Shown: one piece after another, positions 16,674-24,040 of the stretch | How positions within the stretch are numbered: the stretch's first letter is position 1 | How the letters are laid out: each line of letters opens with the position of its first letter | NCBI GenBank assembly: GCA_963734635.1 | Contig: CAVTIA010000010.1 | Span: 186,001 to 250,000, forward strand | Length of the DNA: 64,000 bases | From: DATCJA01 sp963734635 | Lineage (GTDB): Bacteria; Acidobacteriota; Vicinamibacteria; Vicinamibacterales; UBA2999 | Direction: 5' to 3' | Notes under the pieces: model-generated | Told to the model about the DNA's origin: nothing | The model's database searches: none | The model's input: only the letters and a program-made list of their open reading frames with translations | Made by a program: the position numbers and the translations under genes

Positions 16674-16748
16674 CGAGGCTGCGCCTCAGACCCGCCGCAC
16701 ATGTGAGGCGACTGTGTGGCGGCGAGCGATGGCGTCCAACTGACTCGG

Positions 16749-16754
16749 TATACT
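16749..16754 (+). promoter_or_regulatory. -10 box of a probable leaderless moaE message
   Basis: TATACT ends 6 nt before the moaE ATG at 16761 and no Shine-Dalgarno is visible. The same TATACT-6-ATG geometry is seen for the fumarase and M16 peptidase genes. Confidence 0.5.
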
Positions 16755-16760
16755 GAATGT

Positions 16761-17297
16761 ATGGCCCAGGTGGGGGTGACCTCCGAGCCGCTGGATGTGC
16801 ACGCACTGACGCGCGAGGTTGTCCGGCTGAAGCCGGACACTACGTACGAGGACGAGGAGTCAGTCCGGCTAAAGCCGGACACTACGTACGGGGGGACGGA
16901 CGGCGCGATTGCCACGTTCACCGGCCTGGTCCGAGATCACAATCAGGGGCGGCGAGTGCGGTTTCTCGAGTACGAAGCGTATGTACCCCTCGCCGTGCGC
17001 GCGCTGTCGCTGATTGTCGAAGAAGCACAGATAGCGTGGCCGACCGTTCGTCTGGGTATTCACCATCGAATCGGACGGCTGGACATCGGCGAGGCCAGCG
17101 TAATCATCGCCGCGACGTCGCCGCATCGCGGGGATGCTTTCGCTGCGTGTCGGTACGCTATCGAACGCGTCAAACAGATCGTGCCCATCTGGAAGCGCGA
17201 GCACTTCGAGGGCGGTGAAGTCTGGCTCGAGGGCGCCACGGCCGATCCGGAGGACGAAGCGGCAAAACAGGTGGCGCACCGAATTGCATGCGCGTAA
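16761..17297 (+). CDS. moaE: Molybdopterin synthase catalytic subunit
   Basis: A 178-residue MoaE, which with MoaD inserts dithiolene sulfur into precursor Z. Conserved blocks: GAIATFTGLVRDHNQGR, LEYEAYVPLA, RIGRLDIGEASVIIA, SPHRGDAFAACRYAIERVKQIVPIWKRE (catalytic Lys residues in the last). It is about 30 residues longer than usual, because residues about 21-43 hold two copies of VRLKPDTTY, encoded by a palindromic DNA repeat inserted between the first strand and the GAIATF block. The frame is maintained. It overlaps moaD by 10 nt. Confidence 0.9.
   Translation: MAQVGVTSEPLDVHALTREVVRLKPDTTYEDEESVRLKPDTTYGGTDGAIATFTGLVRDHNQGRRVRFLEYEAYVPLAVRALSLIVEEAQIAWPTVRLGIHHRIGRLDIGEASVIIAATSPHRGDAFAACRYAIERVKQIVPIWKREHFEGGEVWLEGATADPEDEAAKQVAHRIACA
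16821..16890 (+). repeat. Two copies of a 28-nt palindromic repeat inside moaE
   Basis: Copies at 16821-16848 and 16863-16890 are identical at 27 of 28 positions. Each begins with the inverted repeat GTCCGGCT / AGCCGGAC and ends ACTACGTACG. The start-to-start distance is 42 nt, a multiple of three, so both read VRLKPDTTY in the moaE frame. A third, interrupted copy is at 20557-20627. Confidence 0.85.
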
Positions 17298-17533
17298 CCG
17301 TGCGGCTCTTTGCGCGTCTCCGCGACCTGGCTGGTACCGGCGAGCTGACGCGTGAAGTGCCGGATTCGACGACGGTCCAAACGCTCTGGCGCTCGCTGAC
17401 AGCCGAGATGCCCTCACTTGCGGAGTACGAGCGCACGATGTCCGTCGCGGTGAATGCCGAGTACGCTCGAATGACAGCAGTCGTACACGACGGCGATGAG
17501 GTCGCATTCATGCCGCCAGTCTCGGGAGGATGA
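17288..17533 (+). CDS. moaD: Molybdopterin synthase sulfur-carrier subunit
   Basis: An 81-residue ubiquitin-fold sulfur carrier. It ends in the Gly-Gly (PPVSGG) that is adenylated and thiocarboxylated before sulfur transfer to the MoaE active site. The N-terminal strand MRVTVRLFARLRDLAG is typical. It overlaps moaE by 10 nt and prfA by the ATGA/TGATG junction, so the three are co-transcribed. No moaA/C/B is in the window. Confidence 0.92.
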   Translation: MRVTVRLFARLRDLAGTGELTREVPDSTTVQTLWRSLTAEMPSLAEYERTMSVAVNAEYARMTAVVHDGDEVAFMPPVSGG

Positions 17534-18606
17534 TGTTCGACAAGCTGAGTTCCGTTGAATCGCAGTATGAAGAGCTGGCCACGCGGCTCGGCACGGCCGA
17601 GGTGCAGTCGGACGCTTCTGAATACAGAAGGGCCGCGAAGCGACTATCCGACCTCGAGCCGCTCGTACAGAAGTACCGGGAATACAAGGTCGTGCAAAAG
17701 GACATCGAGGGCGCCGAGGAGCTCGTACGCGGAGCCGACGTGGAGATGCGGGAACTGGCGACAGAGGAGCTCGCCACGTTGGTGCAGAAGCGCGACGCGC
17801 TCCTGGCCGAGCTTCGCATCCTTCTGGTCCCGAAGGATCCGAACGACGAAAAGAACGTGATCCTTGAAATCCGTGCCGGCACCGGCGGCGAGGAGGCCGC
17901 GCTCTTTGCGGGCGACTTGTTCCGCATGTACAGCCGCTTTGCCGAGCGTCAAGGCTGGAAGCTCGAGGTGATGTCGACGAGTGACAGCGCCACGGGCGGG
18001 CTCAAGGAAATCATCGCGTCAATTGACGGACGGGGTGTCTACAGTCGCCTCAAGTACGAAAGCGGCGTACACCGCGTTCAGCGTGTGCCCGCTACGGAGG
18101 CCAGCGGCCGGATTCACACCTCCACGGCGACGGTGGCGGTCCTTCCGGAAGCCGAGGAAGTCGACATTCAAATCAACGAAAAGGACCTGCGGATCGACAC
18201 GTTCTGCTCCAGCGGACCAGGAGGGCAAAGCGTCAACACGACCTATTCGGCTGTTCGCATCACACACATTCCGACAGGCATGGTCGTGTCACAGCAGGAC
18301 GAGAAATCGCAGATCAAGAACCGCGCGAAAGCGATGAAGGTGCTGCGCGCGCGCCTCTATGAAGTGGAGATGCGTAAACAGCAGGAAGCGATCGCGAAGG
18401 AGCGGCGCGGTCAGGTGGGCACCGGCGAGCGCTCCGAGAAGATTCGAACCTACAACTTCCCCCAGAGCCGCATCACGGATCATCGGATCAACTTCACCAC
18501 CCATCGGCTGCACGAGGTGCTCGAAGGCGACCCCGGCGAGATCCTCGACCAGGTCATCTCGTTCTATACCGCCGAGAAACTGAAGGAAGCGACCACGGTC
18601 AATTGA
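17533..18606 (+). CDS. prfA: Peptide chain release factor 1
   Basis: A 357-residue class I release factor for UAA/UAG. The stop-codon tripeptide Pro-Ala-Thr is in QRVPATEASGRIHTS, and the catalytic GGQ loop is SSGPGGQSVNTTYSA near residue 232. The N-terminal coiled domain and the ETYNFPQ-like end region (RTYNFPQSRITDHRI) are present. Two ATG codons in tandem (17530 and 17533) follow GGGAGG; the second gives better spacing. The downstream prmC encodes the enzyme that methylates the GGQ glutamine. Confidence 0.95.
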   Translation: MFDKLSSVESQYEELATRLGTAEVQSDASEYRRAAKRLSDLEPLVQKYREYKVVQKDIEGAEELVRGADVEMRELATEELATLVQKRDALLAELRILLVPKDPNDEKNVILEIRAGTGGEEAALFAGDLFRMYSRFAERQGWKLEVMSTSDSATGGLKEIIASIDGRGVYSRLKYESGVHRVQRVPATEASGRIHTSTATVAVLPEAEEVDIQINEKDLRIDTFCSSGPGGQSVNTTYSAVRITHIPTGMVVSQQDEKSQIKNRAKAMKVLRARLYEVEMRKQQEAIAKERRGQVGTGERSEKIRTYNFPQSRITDHRINFTTHRLHEVLEGDPGEILDQVISFYTAEKLKEATTVN

Positions 18607-19476
18607 CGCTGCACGAAAAGCTGGTAGAGGCACGCGCGCGGCTGGTGGCCGCGGGCATCGCCGACGCCGAGGCGTCGATCGACGTCGATGTGTATGCGCG
18701 CACCATACTCGGCTGGGATCGGGCGCGGCTGCTCGCGGAACGATCGGGCCCGACACCCGCAGCGCTCGAGCCGACTTTCTCCGAGTGGATAGCCCGTCGC
18801 GAGCGCCGCGAGCCGACCGCCTACATCGTCGGCGTGCGCGAGTTCTGGGATCTCGATTTTCTGGTTACGCCTGCGGTCCTCATCCCGCGGCCGGAAACTG
18901 AGTTCATCGTCGAAGAGGCCGTCAAGCTCCTCTCCGCAGCCCTGAACGCGGGGAACTACGTGTCCAGGCGAATTCAGATTGCAGATATCGGGACAGGCAG
19001 CGGCTGCGTCGCGGTGTCGCTGGCACACGAATATCCTGACTCCGTGGTTGTCGCCTCCGACGTGTCGGCCGCCGCGCTTGCTGTCGCACGCGCGAATGCC
19101 GTGCGACATGGAGTGGCTGACCGTATCCAGTTTGTGACCGCGTCGTACCTCGACGGCGTCCCGGGCCCGTTCGAGATCATCACGGCGAATCCCCCTGTAC
19201 GTGAAGGACGGCGACAAACCGGCGTTGTCCGCGGATGTGCGTCATGAACCGGATGTCGCGTTGTTTGGCGGCAGCGAAGGTCTGCGGGACATCGCCGGCG
19301 TCCTTGACGCCGCTGCGGCGAAGCTCGCGCCGAACGGGTGGCTCCTGATGGAGTTCGGACTTGGACAGGAAGACGATGTCCGGAGACTTGTGTCGAGCCG
19401 GCCTCGGTTGCGGTTGCGAGGGGTGCGCAGCGATCTGCAGGGAATCCCGCGAACGGCTATGATCCAACTCGAATGA
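18603..19476 (+). CDS. prmC: Release-factor glutamine methyltransferase, frameshifted
   Basis: PrmC methylates the GGQ glutamine of release factors. The N-terminal helical domain and the SAM site IADIGTGSGCVAVSLA are intact, as is IPRPETEFIVEE. At the catalytic NPPY motif (about 19191-19200) the frame breaks: after Asn-Pro-Pro one extra base follows a run of five C, and YVKDGDKPALSADVRHEP continues in the next frame to the stop at 19476. A single +1 insertion explains everything, so this is either a sequencing error at the C-run or a recent lesion. The start is TTG, overlapping the prfA stop. The 3' end overlaps the HIT gene by 4 nt. Confidence 0.8.
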
Positions 19477-19817
19477 GTGACTGCCTCTTCTGCAAGATCA
19501 TCGCAGGACAAATTCCGGCCGCGATGGTGCATCAGGACGAAACGCTCGTGGCGTTCAAGGACATCAACCCTCAGGCCCCATTGCATCTGCTGATCGTTCC
19601 AAAGAAGCACATCGCGTCCTTGAACGAGCTTTCAGCCGAAGACGATGCGTTGATTGGCGTGATGATGCGGAGAGCCGCCTCACTCGCGAAGGTGCACGGG
19701 TACCATGAGCGAGGATACAGGACCGTGTTCAATACGAACCGCGAGGCAGGTCAAACGGTGTTTCACATTCACCTGCACCTGCTGGCGGGACGCGGCCTGA
19801 ACTGGCCGCCGGGTTGA
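19473..19817 (+). CDS. HIT-family (HINT-like) nucleotide hydrolase
   Basis: A 114-residue histidine-triad protein. The N-terminal CLFCKIIAGQIPA and the active-site HIHLHLL (His-x-His-x-His) near residue 100 are diagnostic of the HINT branch, which hydrolyses adenosine 5'-phosphoramidates. The ATG overlaps the prmC stop (ATGA), so it is translationally coupled to it. A strong hairpin follows at 19837, ending the moaE-to-HIT transcription unit. Confidence 0.92.
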   Translation: MSDCLFCKIIAGQIPAAMVHQDETLVAFKDINPQAPLHLLIVPKKHIASLNELSAEDDALIGVMMRRAASLAKVHGYHERGYRTVFNTNREAGQTVFHIHLHLLAGRGLNWPPG

Positions 19818-19836
19818 TGGCACTGCCAAAGCGTAG

Positions 19837-19859
19837 CGCGCAGGCTTTGAGCCTGCGCG
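19837..19859. terminator. Bidirectional hairpin after the HIT gene
   Basis: A 10-bp stem CGCGCAGGCT / AGCCTGCGCG with a TTG loop between convergent genes (stops at 19817 and 19863). No T-run. It shares a GGxTTTGAGxCC-like core with the hairpin at 50633-50660. Confidence 0.55.
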
Positions 19860-19862
19860 TCG

Positions 19863-20417
19863 CTAGTTCTGCGACTTCACGTATCTGCTGACGGTCGCGA
19901 TGGCTTCGGCGTCGCTCGCGGGTCGCTGGCGTGCCATGACCGTGACCCAGTCCGTCGGTTTCAGTCCCTTGACCCCGCCGACCGCCGCCTCGGGAACACG
20001 CACCCTGACCGTAATCTGATCGCCGGCGACATCGCGCGCTCCGAGCTCCGCCGGCAGCGCGAAGAATTCGACGATGCGCTGCGCAGGGTCGTACTTGGCG
20101 ACCCGGCGAACGGCGCCGGCGTGGATGTCCTGACCTGACCACGTCAGCAACACGCGATCGCCCACGTTCAATCGCTCTACCTCGGTCGCAGCCTGCCGGA
20201 GCAGCCGCGTTTTGATTGTCAGGGTCCGGCTCGCCGGATCGAACGACACCAGCTCCCCGTGCCAAAGATAGGTTTCGCCGCTTCGCAGTTGCGGAGGACC
20301 GGCTGGCGCCCCGCCCTGCCGTCCCTGTGCAGCCCCGCCCTGCCGCCCCTGGGCGGACACAATCGCCACTCCGAGGCACACGACGCACACCGCCCCTACG
20401 ACCAGTCGCCTGAACAT
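19863..20417 (-). CDS. Hypothetical exported protein with OB-like region
   Basis: A 184-residue protein with a signal peptide (MFRRLVVGAVCVVCLGVAIVS) followed by a tandem peptide GRQGGAAQ/GRQGGAPA. The body has two blocks of alternating hydrophobic strands, GELVSFDPASRTLTIK and NVGDRVLLTWSG, which recall DUF5666-like secreted beta proteins, and a second segment DQITVRVRVPEAA. The end, ASDAEAIATVSRYVKSQN, is helical. I cannot assign a function. It converges on the HIT gene across the 19837 hairpin. Confidence 0.6.
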   Translation of the reverse strand: MFRRLVVGAVCVVCLGVAIVSAQGRQGGAAQGRQGGAPAGPPQLRSGETYLWHGELVSFDPASRTLTIKTRLLRQAATEVERLNVGDRVLLTWSGQDIHAGAVRRVAKYDPAQRIVEFFALPAELGARDVAGDQITVRVRVPEAAVGGVKGLKPTDWVTVMARQRPASDAEAIATVSRYVKSQN

Positions 20418-20487
20418 AACCCCTCCGATGACTCTCTGAACGTCAAGAACACGAGTTCAGCGGCGAGTATTTATACAACATCTTTTG

Positions 20488-20522
20488 GTGCGCAGTGCCT
20501 GGTGCTTTGTGCTCAGTGAGTG
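20488..20522. repeat. Period-7 array (GTGCNNN type)
   Basis: Five 7-mers in a row: GTGCGCA, GTGCCTG, GTGCTTT, GTGCTCA, GTGAGTG. The first four positions are kept and the last three vary. It lies upstream of the minus-strand gene that starts at 20417. Confidence 0.7.
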
Positions 20523-20556
20523 TGGCTGCTGGACCGGTCAGTAGCTAGACCGGTCA

Positions 20557-20627
20557 GTACGTAGTGTCCGGCCCTTCGAGAGCCTCAGGGCCGCCTGAGC
20601 ATCGTCGAAGGGCGGCTTCAGCCGGAC
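20557..20627 (-). repeat. Palindromic repeat interrupted by a second palindrome
   Basis: The outer parts (20557-20572 and 20613-20627) are the two halves, in minus orientation, of the repeat seen in moaE (GTCCGGCTGAAGCCG and GCCGGACACTACGTAC). Between them (20572-20612) sits an unrelated imperfect palindrome starting CCCTTCGA and ending TCGAAGGG. This looks like one mobile palindrome inserted into another. The rest of 20418-20642 holds GACCGGTCAGTA twice and no gene. Confidence 0.7.
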
Positions 20628-20642
20628 CGCGCGTCATTCCGG

Positions 20643-21341
20643 TCAGGAGATGAGTGCCGGCAGTTCCGAAAGACCGCGAATGACGGGTACGTCGGCAGGC
20701 ACCGTTGCCGACATTCGTGACGTGCGCTGAACCAGGATGCCGCGCATGCCGACATGCCTGGCGCCTTCGACGTCGTGCGGGTAACTGTCGCCGACCATGA
20801 CGGACTCGTGTGCCGACACGCCGGCAAGCTTCAGTGCCGACTCGAAGATGCTGGGATGCGGCTTCAGGTAACCATGCTCGGACGACGAGATGGCGGCAGC
20901 AATGAGCCCGTGTAGCGAGAAGTGGCGCTCGAACGATGCGAGGCAGCGATGCGAATTGGAAATCAAGCCGATTTTCAGCCCGCGCGTCGCAAGCTCGCGC
21001 AACGCTGGCGCCACGTCGTCATAAAGAAAGAAGTGCTGGCACGCGGCCCATTCGGAGTAAATCTCCTCCGCACACGCATCGAGCGTTTCACCGGCCCCAC
21101 CCATCTCCTCGATGATGCGGCGCGTATACCGGACGAAGATCCCGGCATCGTAAACGTGGCTGTGATCGTCGTACAGGATCGACGACGCCGCGCTGACTGC
21201 GCCGGGGAACCGCGCAGGGTCGACGGCTATGCCATAGCGCTGGCAGAACACGGCATACCCTTCGCCCTGAAATGTCGGGCCGGGGTAGATCAGAGTGAAA
21301 TCAACGTCGAAGAACACTGCCCTCACGGCGGTGTGGTTCAT
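20643..21341 (-). CDS. HAD-superfamily hydrolase
   Basis: A 232-residue haloacid-dehalogenase-type phosphatase. Motif I is FFDVDFTLIYP (nucleophile Asp and Asp+2), motif II is GLISNSHR, motif III Lys is in YLKPHPSIFE, and motif IV is VMVGDSYPHDVEGA. The helical cap at residues 20-90 is of the C1 type, as in phosphoglycolate phosphatase and HDHD relatives. The substrate is unknown. Its ATG overlaps by 4 nt the stop of the M16 peptidase gene upstream, so it is the last gene of a three-gene operon. Confidence 0.88.
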   Translation of the reverse strand: MNHTAVRAVFFDVDFTLIYPGPTFQGEGYAVFCQRYGIAVDPARFPGAVSAASSILYDDHSHVYDAGIFVRYTRRIIEEMGGAGETLDACAEEIYSEWAACQHFFLYDDVAPALRELATRGLKIGLISNSHRCLASFERHFSLHGLIAAAISSSEHGYLKPHPSIFESALKLAGVSAHESVMVGDSYPHDVEGARHVGMRGILVQRTSRMSATVPADVPVIRGLSELPALIS

Positions 21342-22618
21342 CGGAGGTCGCCAGTGTACGGGCCCGCGACGACCACGGTCGCTTGAGCTGGTCTGAGGGT
21401 CCGGCGCGCTGCCTCGTGAACCTCGTCGCGCGTGACTGCCGTAAGGAGATCCGGGACGCGAACGTCGTAGTCGACGCCAAGGGCGAAAAATTCCTCGGTC
21501 TGGAGAAAGGCTGCGATTCCCATGTTGGTCTCGAGCGTACGCGGCATCGATCCGATGAGGTATTGCTTCGACTCAGCCATCTCGGCATCCGTCGGCCCGT
21601 CAGCGGCGAATCGGGAGAGCTCGTCATCGATTGACGCCACGGCGCGTTCGACGTTCGCGGGACTGACACCGGCGCGGATCGTCAACGGACCCGGGATCAC
21701 ATTCGCATCGAGGGAGCTGAACGCGTAATAAGCCATCCCTTGCCGCTCACGGATGCTGCCGCCAAGTCGGCCGCCAAGTGAGTACTGCCCGAGGATGTTG
21801 TTCATCAACCAGAATGCGTAATAGTCCGAATCAGAGCGGCGAATGCTGGTAAATCCGTAGGCTACGTCCGCCTGCGCCTTGTTCATCATCGGAACGACTC
21901 GCACACGCCGAGTCGAAGGCGGCGGCGCAACAGGGAGCTCGACGGTGCCGGGGGAAGGCGCCTGCCATTCACCGAACGCCGCACGTGCCGCTTCAACCGC
22001 CCTCACTGGCTCGATATCGCCGACGATGACGAGGGAGAGCGAAGCCGGGCCGAACCGCGCCGTATGGAACCGCTGCACGGCGTCGCGATCGATCGCCTCG
22101 ACGCTGTCCAGCGTCCCGCGTGGGCGCCTACCGTAGCCATGCGACGGGCCGTACAACTCTGCGAGAAATCCCTCCATCGCAACGACGGCCGGGTTGTCGT
22201 CGTCTTGACGGATCAAGGTGATAATCTCGGCCCGCCTCGTCGTGATCTCGTTCTCCGGAAACACCGGATGCATGACGATGTCGGCAAGGATCTGGAGGAT
22301 GGGTTCAAGATCGTCTACCAGACACGTGCAGACCAGCGATAGAACGTGCCGGTTCACACTGGTCGCCAGCGATACGCCTCGTCGGTCGAGCTCGTCCGCG
22401 ATCGTCTCAGCCGGCCGCGTCGCCGTTCCACGATCGATCGTCCGCGACACGAAGTGCGCGAGGCCAGACAGATGCGGTGGATCGAAAACGGTACCGGCGC
22501 CGAACGCCGCGTGGACGGTAACTGCCGGCGTGGCCTGCGACTGCTTGGCGATGACGACCGCGCCGTTGTCGAGCACCGTGCGAACGGGCGAGAGCCCGCG
22601 ATGCGCGGCGACCGTCAT
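21338..22618 (-). CDS. M16 peptidase family protein, non-catalytic subunit
   Basis: A 426-residue M16 (pitrilysin/processing peptidase) protein. The usual zinc motif HxxEH is replaced by HFVSR (in LSGLAHFVSRTID), so it lacks the catalytic Glu and second His. The later R/Y pair used for substrate binding in M16B dimers is represented by SLGGRLGGSIRERQGMAYYAFSS. It thus looks like the inactive partner of the active M16 protein encoded immediately upstream, with which it overlaps by 4 nt. Such heterodimers are known for M16B proteases. Confidence 0.9.
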   Translation of the reverse strand: MTVAAHRGLSPVRTVLDNGAVVIAKQSQATPAVTVHAAFGAGTVFDPPHLSGLAHFVSRTIDRGTATRPAETIADELDRRGVSLATSVNRHVLSLVCTCLVDDLEPILQILADIVMHPVFPENEITTRRAEIITLIRQDDDNPAVVAMEGFLAELYGPSHGYGRRPRGTLDSVEAIDRDAVQRFHTARFGPASLSLVIVGDIEPVRAVEAARAAFGEWQAPSPGTVELPVAPPPSTRRVRVVPMMNKAQADVAYGFTSIRRSDSDYYAFWLMNNILGQYSLGGRLGGSIRERQGMAYYAFSSLDANVIPGPLTIRAGVSPANVERAVASIDDELSRFAADGPTDAEMAESKQYLIGSMPRTLETNMGIAAFLQTEEFFALGVDYDVRVPDLLTAVTRDEVHEAARRTLRPAQATVVVAGPYTGDLR

Positions 22619-24009
22619 CGTTCCCCGAGGACAGTGCCCCGTGCGGAAACAGGTCCAGCGCCTGCCCCCTCGCCGGCTGACGCGGCACCTGCAGAGCCAA
22701 TCGGTACTGGCTCGAACCAGCCGATCGTTCGATTAGTCGACTTGAGCCGTTCAAAGGCCGCTGCGCGAACCTGGTCGGCCGTTACTGACTCGATTGCGGT
22801 GTGCAGCGACTTGAGCCATCTCCAGCTCCCGATCGTTTCGAAGTAGCCGAGCTGATGGGCAATGCTGGTGATGCTGTCGTTTTCGAAGACGAGCCGTGCG
22901 CGCAGCTGATGAACCGCCTTCTCCAACTCGCCGGTGGAGATGCCGCGGGTGCGTACGCTCTCCAACTCGTTCAAGACGATCTCCTCCAGCCGCGCGAGCG
23001 GTGTCCCCGTCGTGGCCGTCATCGATAGCGTGTACAAGAACGGCTCTGCCGTGGGCGCGAGCCCCCCCGACACCGATGACGCGAGCCCTCGATCCACCAG
23101 GGCACGATACAACCTGGCGCTCCGCTGGGCCGGAGGTGTACGAAAGCTTGCCCAAAGGTTGACACCCTTGGCGCCCGTGAGAACGGCATCAAGCACGAGC
23201 ATCGGGAAGAAATCGGGATCAGAGATCGACGGTGCACGATATCCGAGCTTCAGGTACGCGGTGGTTCCTTCGCGCGAGAGCGTCAGCCGTCGCTCGCCCA
23301 GCTGCTCCGGTTCCTTTGTCAGCGGGCGCCTGGATACGTTCGCCTGCGGGATGCGATCGAAGTGACGCACGACACCGCGCATCGCTTCGCTCTTGTCGAT
23401 ATCCCCGACGATGACCAGCGTGGCGTTATTGGGAACGTAGAATCGACGGTAGTAGGAATAGAGGTCCTCCCGGTTCATCGCCTGCAGATCGGAGAGCCAG
23501 CCAATCGTCGGATGGCGGTACGGGTGTGCCTTGAAGGCCACCGCGGTGAGCTCCTGATCGAGCAGCGTGTCCGGATCGTTCTCCCCTCCCTGCAGCTCCG
23601 AAATGATGACTGTGCGCTCCGATTCACAATCCTCCGGATCGTAGAGGCAGTTCGTCATCCGCTCCGCTTCGATGAACAGCATCCGATCGAGAGCGTCACG
23701 CGTGGCGGTCTCCGTGTACGTGGTCTGGTCGATCCAGGTATACCCGTTCCAGTAGCCGCCAAATTGTTCGATGATGCCTTTGACCTTGTCGCGCGGGATG
23801 TTGGTGGTGCCCTTGAAATTCATGTGCTCCACCCAGTGCGACACGCCCGTAAGCCCGGTCGTCTCGTCCTTGGAGCCCACGCGATACCAGCACCACACTG
23901 AGGCAAGCGGGGCCGTGTGCATTTCCTGAATGAGGACGCGCAGGCCGTTGTCGAGGACTTCTTCGTGCACGTCCCCTGCAGCCGGGGTGGCCCGTTCGAG
24001 AGTGGCCAT
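22615..24009 (-). CDS. M16 zinc peptidase, catalytic subunit
   Basis: A 464-residue M16 peptidase with the inverted zinc motif HWVEHMNF (His-x-x-Glu-His) at about residue 52 and a distal Glu in the ESERTVIISELQ region. The start MATLERATP is at 24009, where a perfect TATAAT ends 6 nt upstream; a longer frame to 24279 would run into ileS on the other strand. It is the first gene of the operon M16-M16-HAD, and pairs with the non-catalytic subunit. The likely role is breakdown of small peptides in the periplasm or cytoplasm; no signal peptide is visible. Confidence 0.92.
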   Translation of the reverse strand: MATLERATPAAGDVHEEVLDNGLRVLIQEMHTAPLASVWCWYRVGSKDETTGLTGVSHWVEHMNFKGTTNIPRDKVKGIIEQFGGYWNGYTWIDQTTYTETATRDALDRMLFIEAERMTNCLYDPEDCESERTVIISELQGGENDPDTLLDQELTAVAFKAHPYRHPTIGWLSDLQAMNREDLYSYYRRFYVPNNATLVIVGDIDKSEAMRGVVRHFDRIPQANVSRRPLTKEPEQLGERRLTLSREGTTAYLKLGYRAPSISDPDFFPMLVLDAVLTGAKGVNLWASFRTPPAQRSARLYRALVDRGLASSVSGGLAPTAEPFLYTLSMTATTGTPLARLEEIVLNELESVRTRGISTGELEKAVHQLRARLVFENDSITSIAHQLGYFETIGSWRWLKSLHTAIESVTADQVRAAAFERLKSTNRTIGWFEPVPIGSAGAASAGEGAGAGPVSARGTVLGER

Positions 24010-24015
24010 CCCGCC

Positions 24016-24021
24016 ATTATA
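24016..24021 (-). promoter_or_regulatory. -10 box of the M16 operon in a divergent promoter
   Basis: TATAAT on the minus strand lies 6 nt before the M16 ATG. The overlapping plus-strand sequence TAGAAT (24019-24024) could serve ileS. The whole gap between the two ATGs is 31 nt. Confidence 0.55.
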
Positions 24022-24040
24022 GAATTTCGTAGTAGGCAAC

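Noticed and set aside
18603..19476. Programmed frameshift in prmC
   Set aside because: No recognised slippery heptamer, internal Shine-Dalgarno or downstream pseudoknot is evident; a C-run insertion explains the data more simply.
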